Below, in pieces: positions 1 through 6,789 of a stretch of DNA of 9,899 nt (positions are counted from its first letter, which is position 1; each line of letters opens with the position of its first letter). The stretch is from CAYGWP01 sp964353455 (GTDB lineage Bacteria; Planctomycetota; Phycisphaerae; FEN-1346): assembly GCA_964353455.1 (NCBI GenBank), contig CAYGWP010000367.1, positions 1 through 9,899 of the forward strand, given 5' to 3'. The notes beneath the pieces were generated by a model. That model was not told where the DNA came from. It made no database searches and saw nothing but the letters and a program-made list of their open reading frames with translations. The position numbers and the translations under genes are program-made.

Positions 1-1187
1 AGGTAGGCGGCATTGAAGTCCTTCATCAGTTGCTCGATGCGCCGATTGAAGAAGCAGAAGCCCTTGCCCTCGCCCTTGTGGCGGGTGACCTCGTCGAAGC
101 CTTCGATCTGGTCGGCGTCCTTGAAGATGCGGCCGACGTGGAGGTCGAGCCAGACATAGACCCCTTCATCGCGCAGGCACTTGATCCACCAGTCCAGGCG
201 ATCGACGGCCGCCGCGTCGAAGTGCTGCGAGTCGGCCTTGGTCTTGTCGATGACCGTGGGGCTGACCCAACTCATCGAATCATGATGATGTATGCGCATG
301 AGGTTGTAGCCGAGTTGCGCTATGCGGCGGGCCTGTCGCTGGATCTCGTCCTTGTCGGAAAAGATGGCGTAGGCCGCAATGTTGCCGCCCCAGAACCGCG
401 CGGGCGTCCCGTCCTGGAAGACCAGTTGGTCGCCCTTGGCCTGGATGAAGCCGCGGCGGCCGGCGGGCCGGTCGTTCTGCCCCAGGAAACTCACATCGAC
501 GGGCGACTTGTCGTAGGCCATCGCCCCGGCGTGCCACGCGGCAGTGTCGGCGGGGCCGTAACGGTCGCCGGCCGCGCGGGCCACCTCGCCCCCCTTCGGT
601 AGTTCGACGGTCATGACGACGGTCTTCGCACCCTGCGGCACCTTGTCGGCGTAGAACATCACGCGGATCTTCTGCTTCTGTCCGCGCTCGAAATAGACCT
701 TCGCCACCGGCTCGGAGAACGAGACGGTGACGGCCTGGCCGTCGCCGACGGGCCACCGCCAGCCGCGCTCGCCCTCAAGCAGGACCGGCTCGCCCTTGCC
801 GGCTGGCAGCGACGGCGAATCGAGTTTGAGGTTGAATTCCAGTCCGCCGCCGATGACGCCGTCGAGTTCCTTCGCGGCATCCATGTTGTACGTGATGCGG
901 AGCGTGCCGGGGGCCGGGGCGGCCACGGCGCCCGCAACCTTGATGCCGAGGCCAGCCACCGTGCCCGAGAGCCGCTTCTCGGCGGCATCGCCTTTCTCGA
1001 CCTGTATCTTTGCGCCCGCGAAGGCCCACTTCGGCCCCCAGAACACGTAGTTGCTTGCGGCGACGGGCGTTCCCTTGTTCGAGATGGTTACATCGGCGTC
1101 GGTGTCGATGGACACCTGCCAGTCGGCCGCGAGGGCCGCGGAGGAAACCAGGATGATTGCAGCCACGGCTCGAAGGATGGTCTTCAT
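1..1187 (-). CDS. Secreted GH5-like glycoside hydrolase, C-terminus cut off by window edge
   Basis: This is the first 395 codons of a minus-strand gene; the rest lies beyond the left edge. The ATG (complement of 1185-1187) is preceded by GGAG (complement of 1196-1199) at 8 nt. Residues 1-20 are a Sec signal peptide (MKTILR, then a hydrophobic stretch ending ALA before ADWQ), so the protein should be exported. Residues about 22-240 look all-beta and may be an accessory or carbohydrate-binding-like domain. From about residue 246 it enters a TIM-barrel start typical of clan GH-A: GDQLVFQDGTPARFWGGN, then GYNLMRIHHHD (R298, H300-302) and VYVWLDLHVG (about 343-352). The catalytic glutamates would lie further on and cannot be seen. 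The family assignment (GH5-like cellulase superfamily) comes from recognising these motifs; substrate is unknown. It is divergent from the rest of the cluster and may share its control region. Confidence 0.85.
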   Translation of the reverse strand, partial: MKTILRAVAAIILVSSAALAADWQVSIDTDADVTISNKGTPVAASNYVFWGPKWAFAGAKIQVEKGDAAEKRLSGTVAGLGIKVAGAVAAPAPGTLRITYNMDAAKELDGVIGGGLEFNLKLDSPSLPAGKGEPVLLEGERGWRWPVGDGQAVTVSFSEPVAKVYFERGQKQKIRVMFYADKVPQGAKTVVMTVELPKGGEVARAAGDRYGPADTAAWHAGAMAYDKSPVDVSFLGQNDRPAGRRGFIQAKGDQLVFQDGTPARFWGGNIAAYAIFSDKDEIQRQARRIAQLGYNLMRIHHHDSMSWVSPTVIDKTKADSQHFDAAAVDRLDWWIKCLRDEGVYVWLDLHVGRIFKDADQIEGFDEVTRHKGEGKGFCFFNRRIEQLMKDFNAAY

Positions 1188-1236
1188 GTCGGCGTCTCCG
1201 CGTTCGTGGTGGCGATGCTGCGCCCTGATGATTGAA

Positions 1237-1261
1237 CCGCCAATTGTCTAACGGTTGGCGG
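1237..1261. repeat. 7-bp inverted repeat in the divergent spacer
   Basis: CCGCCAA at 1237-1243 is exactly complementary to TTGGCGG at 1255-1261, with 11 bases between. It partly overlaps the palindrome that follows it. It may be a regulator-binding site or a hairpin in the leader of either divergent transcript. In a GC-rich genome a 7-bp match can arise by chance. Confidence 0.35.
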
Positions 1262-1271
1262 GAATTCCCGC
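1258..1271. promoter_or_regulatory. Perfect 14-bp palindrome, candidate operator
   Basis: GCGGGAATTCCCGC is a perfect palindrome in the 191-base spacer between the divergent glycoside hydrolase genes. Its right half, AATTCCCG (1263-1270), recurs exactly at 1276-1283, 13 bases later. A near copy, AATTCCCCG, lies at 1344-1352, over a possible -10 box. The arrangement resembles a dimeric repressor or activator site with additional half-sites. No regulator gene is present in the window, so the cognate protein is unknown. Confidence 0.45.
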
Positions 1272-1340
1272 AAGCAATTCCCGGCACGCCTCGCCGGGCG
1301 ACGTGTTCGATACACTGTGGCACGGACGCCGGATGGACGC

Positions 1341-1346
1341 TACAAT
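1341..1346 (+). promoter_or_regulatory. Possible -10 box upstream of the Tat TIM-barrel gene
   Basis: TACAAT matches the sigma-70 -10 consensus at five of six positions. It would give a leader of roughly 25 nt containing the AAGGAG ribosome site at 1367-1372. No good -35 hexamer stands 16-18 bases upstream, so activator dependence or a chance match are both possible. Confidence 0.3.
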
Positions 1347-1378
1347 TCCCCGTCGGTGTGCGGCCGAAGGAGCAGCGG

Positions 1379-3385
1379 ATGGCGCGGCGGATCACGAGGC
1401 GCGATTTTCTGAAGCAGACCGGCGCGGCCGGTGCGGCGATGGCCGCCGTCGGCGCGGCCGGGCAGGGCGGGGCGCGGGCCGCAGAGTCGGCCGCGAAACT
1501 GCCCATCCGCCCCGGCAACCCCGAGTGGCCCGTCGCGTGGATCACCTACCGCAAGGTCGCTTCACTGGAAGAGGACTGGGCGGACCTGAAGGCCCACGGC
1601 GTCGGCCTCAACAATCGCGGGGCGAGGAACGCCGATGACGCGCGGGCCGCGCTGGAGATCGCCCGGCGCCTCGGCATGAAGTACCACATCGAGTTGGGCG
1701 AGGTTACCGAGAACCCCGTTATTGTGAAAGGGGCTGGACTTACGCCCGTCGATGCCATCATGATCGGCGGCGCGTATCAGGGCAAGGCCATCGACCGGCA
1801 CGTCTTCGCCTTTAAGCCCGGCCGGCACGAGATCGTCATCGAGCCGCCTGTCTATAACAAGGGCCTCGCGTACACCCGCGGGAGCGGCGGCACGGGCAAG
1901 GCGAAGGATGCCGAGAAGATCGGCCACTACTATCCCGACATGCCCGCGCCGGTGCGGGCGGAAGTGGTGGTGGCCCTCAAGGCGTTCGACGGGCGGCAGC
2001 ACCTGAAGATCATCCCGGCCGAGATCAGCCCCGCCCCGGCCGATGCCAGGCCCGAGAACGACACCGTCACGCCCGACCTGCCGCCAGTGAGCGAGACGAC
2101 GAACCGGAAACTCTATCGCGTGGCGTTCGACCTGACGGGCCTCGACGGGGCGATGCTTGAGAAAGTCGGCATCGCCGTCTATTGGCCTTATCACGGCTCG
2201 CAGCAGTACTGGATGTTCCAGAAAGGCTGCGTGAGCGCGTGGGCGGCGAGCACGGCGGAGGCCCTGCGGCAGCACGTCCAGGGGACGCTCAAGACGTGGA
2301 CGGAGGCCGGCGGCGGGGCGTTTCCCCTCGACGTCGTCCTGGCGGCACGCCTCGGAGATGAATGCTTCTACATAACTGGACACATGGGCCCCCCGGCCGT
2401 AAGTTACCCCCTGTGGGAATATAGCGAACCGTCGATCGAGGCGTTCCGCAGGCACGCCGGCGCCGTCGAGCACCCCAGAACGTGGGGGTTCCCGGAGATC
2501 TACGGCCCCGATGCGTACGGCTGGTGGCTGTACACGCTGCACGAGGGCTGCGCGGGGCTCTGCGGCGCGGCGCGCGAGGAAATCGCCAAGGCGGCGCCGG
2601 GCCTGCTCCTTTTCCGCAACACCACACGCATGGGCGTCTTCGACCTCTCGAACGACCACGACGGCAGCGGCCAGGAACTCCTCACGCGGAACCTCGACGT
2701 CGTCCACCTCGACCCGTACCCGGTGGGCGGCGGGTACAGCCAGTGCATCCCGCGCGACATGAGTTACTGCGGCGGCCTGGCCCGGCGGTACGGCCGGCCG
2801 CTCATTCCGTGGATGCAGGCCCATGTATATGGGTCGCTGCAAGACCCTGCGCCCGAGCAGATAGACCGCATGTGCGAGGAGCAGTGGCGCCAGGGCGTCG
2901 ATGCCGTCATCTGGCTGGGGTACGGCGGCACGTTCCCCAAGACGCGGCCCGACAGTTGGGAGCGGGCGGGGGCGTTCCACAAGCGCCTTGCGGCCGGCCT
3001 GCCGCCGAAACCGAAGGCGAAACTGGCGGTCCTCAGGTCGTACCGCGCGTGGGCGCTCTCGAGCCGCTGGGAAGACAAGATGCGCAACCCGGCCGACTGG
3101 ATGCTCCAGCAGTTCCTCGAGGTCTGGTCCGTCCAGCACGGGCAACCGTATAATGTGTTTGAGTTGCCGCCGGTCCTGGCGAAGGATGAGGCGGCGGCGC
3201 TCGATGCGGCGCTCAAGGATTACCCGTGGGTGGTTTCGACCGTGCCGCGCGAGGGCGGCCGCCTGGGCGACTCTGCGGCGTGGGTGATCGGCGCCGGCAC
3301 TGAGGGGCAGGCTGCCGACTTGAATTCGGCGGGCGAATTGCGTAAGAAGTACGAGGCCGAACTCAAGTCGCGGGGCTGGCTCTGA
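1379..3385 (+). CDS. Tat-exported TIM-barrel protein, glycoside-hydrolase-like, family not identified
   Basis: The 668-residue protein starts at ATG 1379, where AAGGAG (1367-1372) stands 6 nt upstream and a Tat signal follows at once. The frame is open back to 1232, but that extension lacks a ribosome site. Residues 1-36 carry TRRDFLK and an Ala/Gly-rich hydrophobic stretch, so export in folded form is expected. Residues 50-130 look like the first strands and helices of a beta/alpha barrel. Residues about 137-275 look beta-rich (FAFKPGRHEIVIEPP, RAEVVVALKAFDG) and may be an inserted beta-sandwich. The barrel seems to resume after 300, with RLGDECFYITG (D327, E328 a possible acid/base), LDVVHLDPYP (439-448) and RPLIPWMQAHVY (473-484). 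From about 548 (AKLAVLRSYRAW) the C-terminus recalls the GATase-like domain of GH42-type enzymes. No clear second catalytic Glu was found. The coding call is secure; the enzymatic role is an inference. Confidence 0.8.
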   Translation: MARRITRRDFLKQTGAAGAAMAAVGAAGQGGARAAESAAKLPIRPGNPEWPVAWITYRKVASLEEDWADLKAHGVGLNNRGARNADDARAALEIARRLGMKYHIELGEVTENPVIVKGAGLTPVDAIMIGGAYQGKAIDRHVFAFKPGRHEIVIEPPVYNKGLAYTRGSGGTGKAKDAEKIGHYYPDMPAPVRAEVVVALKAFDGRQHLKIIPAEISPAPADARPENDTVTPDLPPVSETTNRKLYRVAFDLTGLDGAMLEKVGIAVYWPYHGSQQYWMFQKGCVSAWAASTAEALRQHVQGTLKTWTEAGGGAFPLDVVLAARLGDECFYITGHMGPPAVSYPLWEYSEPSIEAFRRHAGAVEHPRTWGFPEIYGPDAYGWWLYTLHEGCAGLCGAAREEIAKAAPGLLLFRNTTRMGVFDLSNDHDGSGQELLTRNLDVVHLDPYPVGGGYSQCIPRDMSYCGGLARRYGRPLIPWMQAHVYGSLQDPAPEQIDRMCEEQWRQGVDAVIWLGYGGTFPKTRPDSWERAGAFHKRLAAGLPPKPKAKLAVLRSYRAWALSSRWEDKMRNPADWMLQQFLEVWSVQHGQPYNVFELPPVLAKDEAAALDAALKDYPWVVSTVPREGGRLGDSAAWVIGAGTEGQAADLNSAGELRKKYEAELKSRGWL

Positions 3386-3392
3386 TTTTGGC

Positions 3393-3411
3393 CGCGACCC
3401 AACGGGTCGCG
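3393..3411 (+). other. Intercistronic 8-bp stem-loop
   Basis: CGCGACCC (3393-3400) pairs perfectly with GGGTCGCG (3404-3411) around an AAC loop. It lies 8 bases after the upstream stop and ends 22 bases before the next start. No T-run follows, so it is not a canonical intrinsic terminator. A role in attenuation or in protecting an upstream mRNA end is possible. Confidence 0.5.
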
Positions 3412-3433
3412 CGTCACCAACGAAAGGCGAACA

Positions 3434-4333
3434 ATGTCACACGAAATGACCCGTCGCGAATTCATCAAGCACACGGCGGTCGCGGGCGCTGCGGCCGCGG
3501 CCGGGCTCGGCGCAGCCGGCGCTGCGGGCGCTGGCGAGGCGGCCGCGAAACCCCTTCCGACCATCAAACTCGGCGGGCTTGAGGTCTCGCGGTTCATCCT
3601 CGGCTCCAACCCCTTCTGGGGCTACTCGCACAAGTCGCCGAAACTCAACGAGGAGATGAAGGCGTACCACACCGACGAGCGGATCGTCGCCACGCTGGAC
3701 GAGGCCGCGCGGTGCGGCCTGACGGCCATCGCATCGCCCCCCGAAGAGCGGTGGGTCGATCTGTTCGGCAAGTACGTCGCGGGCGGCGGCAAGTTGAAAA
3801 TATGGCTGGCCCAGTGTCATGTAGATCCGTCGAAGATGAAGGAGGATATCGACCGGTCCATCAAGGGCGGGGCGAAGGCCGTGTTCATCCAGGGGCACCG
3901 CGTGGAGCAGCAGTTCAAGATAGGTGCGTTCGACACGCTGCGGGCGTGGATCGACCAGATCAAGGCGGCGGGCCTGCCGGCCGGGCTCGCGTCGCACTGG
4001 CCCGAGGTCCTTCCGGAGATCGAAAGGCGGAAGTTCCCGACCGATTTCTATTATCAATGTTTCTACAATGTGACCGCCGGGCCGACGTACCGCGAAGAGG
4101 AGCGGGCGAAGGCCGTCGAGGTCATCGCCCGGCTCGAGAAGCCCGTCGTGGCGTACAAGATCCTGGCGGCGGGGCGCCTTGCCCCGGCCGACGGCTTTGA
4201 GTTCGCATTCAGCCACATCCGCCCCAAGGACGGCGTATGCGTCGGCATATATATGAAGGATGCCCGGGACCAGATCCGCCAGAACGCCACCTTCACCGAG
4301 ATGCTCACCGCCGCCGGTCAGGGAAAGGCGTGA
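3434..4333 (+). CDS. Tat-exported aldo/keto reductase-like protein lacking the catalytic tetrad
   Basis: The protein has 299 residues. ATG 3434 follows AAAGG (3423-3427) at 6 nt. TRREFIK at residues 6-12 and an Ala/Gly-rich segment to about residue 38 form a Tat signal. The mature part opens IKLGGLEVSRFILGSNPFWGY, which matches the start of aldo/keto reductases (LG...VSrlglGt). The C-terminus (GVCVGIYMKDARDQIRQN, 277-294) matches the cofactor-proximal end of that fold. Between them the usual D-x4-Y-G site is replaced by GLTAIASPPEERW and the Lys strand by KIWLAQCH; only a His (H155, FIQGHRV) is kept. It is therefore probably a TIM barrel that does another reaction or binds a ligand without redox chemistry. 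Its spacing suggests cotranscription with the genes on both sides. Family membership is inferred from the ends of the protein. Confidence 0.75.
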   Translation: MSHEMTRREFIKHTAVAGAAAAAGLGAAGAAGAGEAAAKPLPTIKLGGLEVSRFILGSNPFWGYSHKSPKLNEEMKAYHTDERIVATLDEAARCGLTAIASPPEERWVDLFGKYVAGGGKLKIWLAQCHVDPSKMKEDIDRSIKGGAKAVFIQGHRVEQQFKIGAFDTLRAWIDQIKAAGLPAGLASHWPEVLPEIERRKFPTDFYYQCFYNVTAGPTYREEERAKAVEVIARLEKPVVAYKILAAGRLAPADGFEFAFSHIRPKDGVCVGIYMKDARDQIRQNATFTEMLTAAGQGKA

Positions 4334-4352
4334 TGCCCGCACGATTGGTTGA

Positions 4353-4358
4353 AAGGAG
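4353..4358 (+). promoter_or_regulatory. Ribosome binding site fixing a GTG start
   Basis: AAGGAG stands 6 nt before GTG 4365. The nearest in-frame ATG (4389) would be 30 nt away, so the GTG start is preferred for the reductase that follows. Confidence 0.75.
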
Positions 4359-4364
4359 CCGCCG

Positions 4365-5030
4365 GTGCCCAGGGAAGCCCCCATCCTGATGACGGAATTC
4401 GTGACGCATGACGTGAAGCGGTTCGTCCTGAAGAAGCCGCGCGGCTTCCAGTTCGTCCCCGGCCAGGGGACGCTGGTGGCGATCAACCGGCCGGACCTTA
4501 AGGACGATGCCCACCCGTTCACACCCACGTCGCTGGGCGACGACCTCGTGGTGGAGTTCACGATAAAGGGCTACCCGGAGCACCACGGTCTGACGGAGAA
4601 ACTTCACGGCCTTCGTGCGGGGGATGAACTGCTGCTGGGCGACGTGTTCGGGACGATCGAGTACAGGGGTCCCGGGGTCTTCATCGCGGGTGGTGCGGGG
4701 ATCACGCCATTTATCGCCATATTTAGGCAACTCGCGCGCGAGGGAAAACTCGCCGGCAGCACCCTCATCTTCTCCAATAAGACCCGCGACGACGTCATCC
4801 TCGAGAAGGAACTGCGCCACTACCTGGGCGACCGGGCGGTCTTCACGCTCACGCGCGAGTCGCGGCCGGGGTATGAGAGCCGCAAGGTCGATGAGGCGCT
4901 CCTCAAGGAGAAGGTTCGGGACTTCGGTCAGGCGTTTTACGTGTGCGGTCCGCCGCCGATGGTCGAGGGGCTGGCGGAGACGCTCCGAAAGTTGGGCGCG
5001 CGGCCGGACAACGTGGTGTTCGAGCAGTAG
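4365..5030 (+). CDS. FAD/NAD(P)-binding oxidoreductase of the ferredoxin-NADP reductase fold
   Basis: The cytoplasmic protein has 221 residues and starts at GTG. It contains an N-terminal FAD-binding beta-barrel with HPFTPTS at 50-56, in the place of the usual RxYS/T flavin motif. A C-terminal nucleotide domain follows, with GGAGITPF (109-116) and CGPPPM (194-199), both hallmarks of the family. No cysteine cluster for a [2Fe-2S] domain is present, so this is the reductase module alone. It should move electrons between NAD(P)H and a separate partner such as a ferredoxin, flavodoxin, haem protein or oxygenase, none of which is in the window. It lies 31 nt after the preceding gene and is likely in the same transcript. 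The Arg of RxYS, which normally contacts FAD phosphate, is His here. The fold is secure; partner and direction are unknown. Confidence 0.9.
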   Translation: MPREAPILMTEFVTHDVKRFVLKKPRGFQFVPGQGTLVAINRPDLKDDAHPFTPTSLGDDLVVEFTIKGYPEHHGLTEKLHGLRAGDELLLGDVFGTIEYRGPGVFIAGGAGITPFIAIFRQLAREGKLAGSTLIFSNKTRDDVILEKELRHYLGDRAVFTLTRESRPGYESRKVDEALLKEKVRDFGQAFYVCGPPPMVEGLAETLRKLGARPDNVVFEQ

Positions 5031-5038
5031 CCGCCCTT

Positions 5039-5065
5039 CCCGCGTTTGCGGGGCGAAATTCTTTT
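5039..5065 (+). terminator. Weak possible intrinsic terminator after the reductase gene
   Basis: CCCGC (5039-5043) and GCGGG (5048-5052) form a short stem with loop GTTT, 9 bases after the stop. A T-rich stretch (TTCTTTT) begins 6 bases further on. The stem is short and the T-run is displaced, so termination would be partial at best. Confidence 0.25.
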
Positions 5066-5090
5066 CAGGCAGGCCGCCGGACGGTAATAT
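5062..5090 (+). promoter_or_regulatory. Possible sigma-70 promoter for uxaE
   Basis: TTTTCA (5062-5067) and TAATAT (5085-5090) each match four of six consensus bases and are separated by exactly 17 bases. They sit in the 88-base gap ahead of the epimerase gene, the most AT-rich piece of the intergenic DNA. Transcription would start near 5097, shortly before the AAGGAG ribosome site at 5106-5111. This would allow uxaE and later genes to be expressed apart from the first three. Confidence 0.4.
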
Positions 5091-5118
5091 ATCGGGGTCG
5101 CTTCGAAGGAGTCCCTCG

Positions 5119-6684
5119 ATGGAATCGTTCTGGCGGAAGGCGGTCGGGGGGTTTTCGGGCTCGGCCGGGGAAGACGCCGCGTCGGTCGCCGAGGCGCTGG
5201 GGGCGGCGCTCGGTGCGGAAGTGTACGCCGAGTCGGTTGCCGCGGAGGGCGGCGCGGTCTGGGCGCTCGCGCGGCGGGGCATCGAGAAGTCGCTCCTCGC
5301 GGCGTGGCCGGGCGGGAAGAAGCCGGCCGCCGCGCGGCCGCTTAAGGGGAAGGCCCGCGAACTCACCCTCACGGTCGGCAAGGTGAAAATGCTGGAAGTG
5401 CCCCGCGGGCCGGCAGCCGCCGCGGCGATCCGGGCCGCCATGCCCTGGACCGCGCCGCAACTCATCAACTCTCGTCCATCAGTCGGCCTCGGAGACCGCC
5501 TGGGCCTGGCGACGCCCGGGCACGTGCGGGCGGTCCGCGGGACCGGATACGTCCCGATGCTGGCCCAGCAATCGATCCGCGAGATGACGCGGACCGGGCG
5601 GTCGCCGCAGGACGTGTTGGACGATGCCACTTGGGGCGTGTTCCAGACGGGGTTCCGGACGGGCTTCGGCTCGGACGCCGACCACCTGAAGACCCCGGCC
5701 GACATCGACCGGTGCGCTGCCGCCGGCTTCATGTTCTACACGGTTGACCCGGGCGACCACGTGGATAACGCGGCGGGGTCGCTGGCGCTTGATGCGCTTG
5801 CCGAGAAGTTCGATGCGCTGCCGTGGGACGCGCTGGAGTCCACCGCCGCCGACACCCGCCGCCGGTATGCCGCGCGCCGCGTGGACCTGGGCGGCGCAGC
5901 GCCCCTTGCGTTCGACGAGGCGACGCTGCACCGTGCGGGCGTCAAGTACGGCCGCGCGGTGGCCCACACCGCTATGATGTATCGACACCTGTTGAAGGTT
6001 CTGGGGGCGGGGAAGTTCGAACTGGAGGTCTCGGTGGACGAGACGGATTCGCCGACCTCGCCGGCCGAGCACTTCTACGTGGCGCGCGAACTGGCGCGGC
6101 TGGGGGTGGAGTGGGTGAGCCTTGCGCCGCGGTTCGTCGGGCGGTTCGAGAAGGGCGTGGACTACATCGGCGACCTGGCGGAACTCGGGCGGGCCTTCGA
6201 GGCCCACCTCCGCATAGCCGAGCGGTTCGGCGACTACAAGATCAGCCTTCACTCGGGCAGCGACAAGTTCAGCGTGTACGAGGCGGCCGCACGCCACGGC
6301 GGGCGGCGCATCCACGTCAAGACCGCCGGCACGAGTTACCTGGAGGCCCTGCGGGTGCTTGCGGAGCTGGAGCCGAAACTCTTCCGCGAGATTCTCGACT
6401 TCGCCGGGTGCCGCTACGCGGCGGACAAGGCGACGTATCATGTATCTGCGAATGTAGATAAGGTGCCGGCGTCGGTCGTGCTGACCGACGCCCTGCTGCC
6501 GGGCCTGCTGGACCAGTTCGACGCGCGGCAGGTGCTGCACGTGACGTTCGGGTCGGTGCTGACGGCCGACGGCGGCAAGCGCTTTAAGCCGCGCCTCCTT
6601 GAGGCGCTCAAGGTGCGCGAGGAGGCGTACGCCGAGGCGCTCCGCAAGCACCTGGGCCGCCACATCGCGCCGTTCTTAACGTAG
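5119..6684 (+). CDS. uxaE: Tagaturonate epimerase family protein
   Basis: The protein has 521 residues and starts at ATG 5119, 7 nt after AAGGAG (5106-5111). The frame is open further upstream, but that stretch overlaps the reductase gene. UxaE, characterised in Thermotoga, interconverts D-tagaturonate and D-fructuronate, joining galacturonate and glucuronate breakdown. Motifs recognised from the family are GDRLGLATPGH (125-135), SVDETDSPTSPAEHFY (305-320), SLAPRFVGRFEKGVDYIGDL (334-353), SLHSGSDKF (376-384) and HVKTAGTSYLEAL (399-411). There are also conserved-looking His residues at 441 and 474. Many Asp, Glu and His residues in these motifs suit a metal-dependent active site, though I cannot say which ones bind metal. 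No signal peptide is present, so it is cytoplasmic. It anchors the interpretation of the cluster as uronate catabolism. Confidence 0.9.
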   Translation: MESFWRKAVGGFSGSAGEDAASVAEALGAALGAEVYAESVAAEGGAVWALARRGIEKSLLAAWPGGKKPAAARPLKGKARELTLTVGKVKMLEVPRGPAAAAAIRAAMPWTAPQLINSRPSVGLGDRLGLATPGHVRAVRGTGYVPMLAQQSIREMTRTGRSPQDVLDDATWGVFQTGFRTGFGSDADHLKTPADIDRCAAAGFMFYTVDPGDHVDNAAGSLALDALAEKFDALPWDALESTAADTRRRYAARRVDLGGAAPLAFDEATLHRAGVKYGRAVAHTAMMYRHLLKVLGAGKFELEVSVDETDSPTSPAEHFYVARELARLGVEWVSLAPRFVGRFEKGVDYIGDLAELGRAFEAHLRIAERFGDYKISLHSGSDKFSVYEAAARHGGRRIHVKTAGTSYLEALRVLAELEPKLFREILDFAGCRYAADKATYHVSANVDKVPASVVLTDALLPGLLDQFDARQVLHVTFGSVLTADGGKRFKPRLLEALKVREEAYAEALRKHLGRHIAPFLT

Positions 6685-6685
6685 G

Positions 6686-6739
6686 CCGGCCGGGGCAAAG
6701 AGCCGCGGGCGTTGGCCCGCGGGCATGCCCGGCCGGGGC
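6686..6739 (+). other. Spacer with 8-bp stem-loop flanked by an 11-base direct repeat
   Basis: CCGCGGGC (6703-6710) pairs perfectly with GCCCGCGG (6715-6722) around loop GTTG. The sequence CCGGCCGGGGC occurs on both sides, at 6686-6696 and 6729-6739. The element begins two bases after the uxaE stop. No T-run follows the stem. It could slow RNA decay or reduce read-through to the next gene, or simply reflect low-complexity GC-rich DNA. Confidence 0.4.
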
Positions 6740-6789
6740 GCCCGCGACGTCACGGGCGGGGCTCGACGACTACGCGAAAGGAGTTGCGC

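Noticed and set aside
30..602. Plus-strand open frame at the left end
   Set aside because: It is the complement of the GH5-like gene, whose translation shows a signal peptide and barrel motifs.
1318..1333. TGGCAC at 1318-1323 as a sigma-54 promoter element
   Set aside because: The matching TTGC element at the required spacing is absent.
1562..3145. Minus-strand open frame (527 codons) opposite the Tat TIM-barrel gene
   Set aside because: It is the complement of a gene with a good ribosome site and Tat signal; the antisense product is Arg/Val/Leu-rich without recognisable domains.
4043..4072. Local patch of AT-rich codons, with similar ones near 4237 and 6431
   Set aside because: These patches fall inside conserved-looking parts of otherwise normal genes and keep the frame, so I see no sign of insertion or transfer.
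4615..5118. Upstream extension of the uxaE frame
   Set aside because: It overlaps the flavin reductase in another frame, is Arg/Ser-rich, and the ribosome site and family similarity support a start at 5119.
4305..5732. Minus-strand open frame (475 codons) opposite the flavin reductase and the start of uxaE
   Set aside because: It spans two real genes and the gap between them, with a low-complexity Ala/Pro/Arg/Ser-rich product and no supporting signals.
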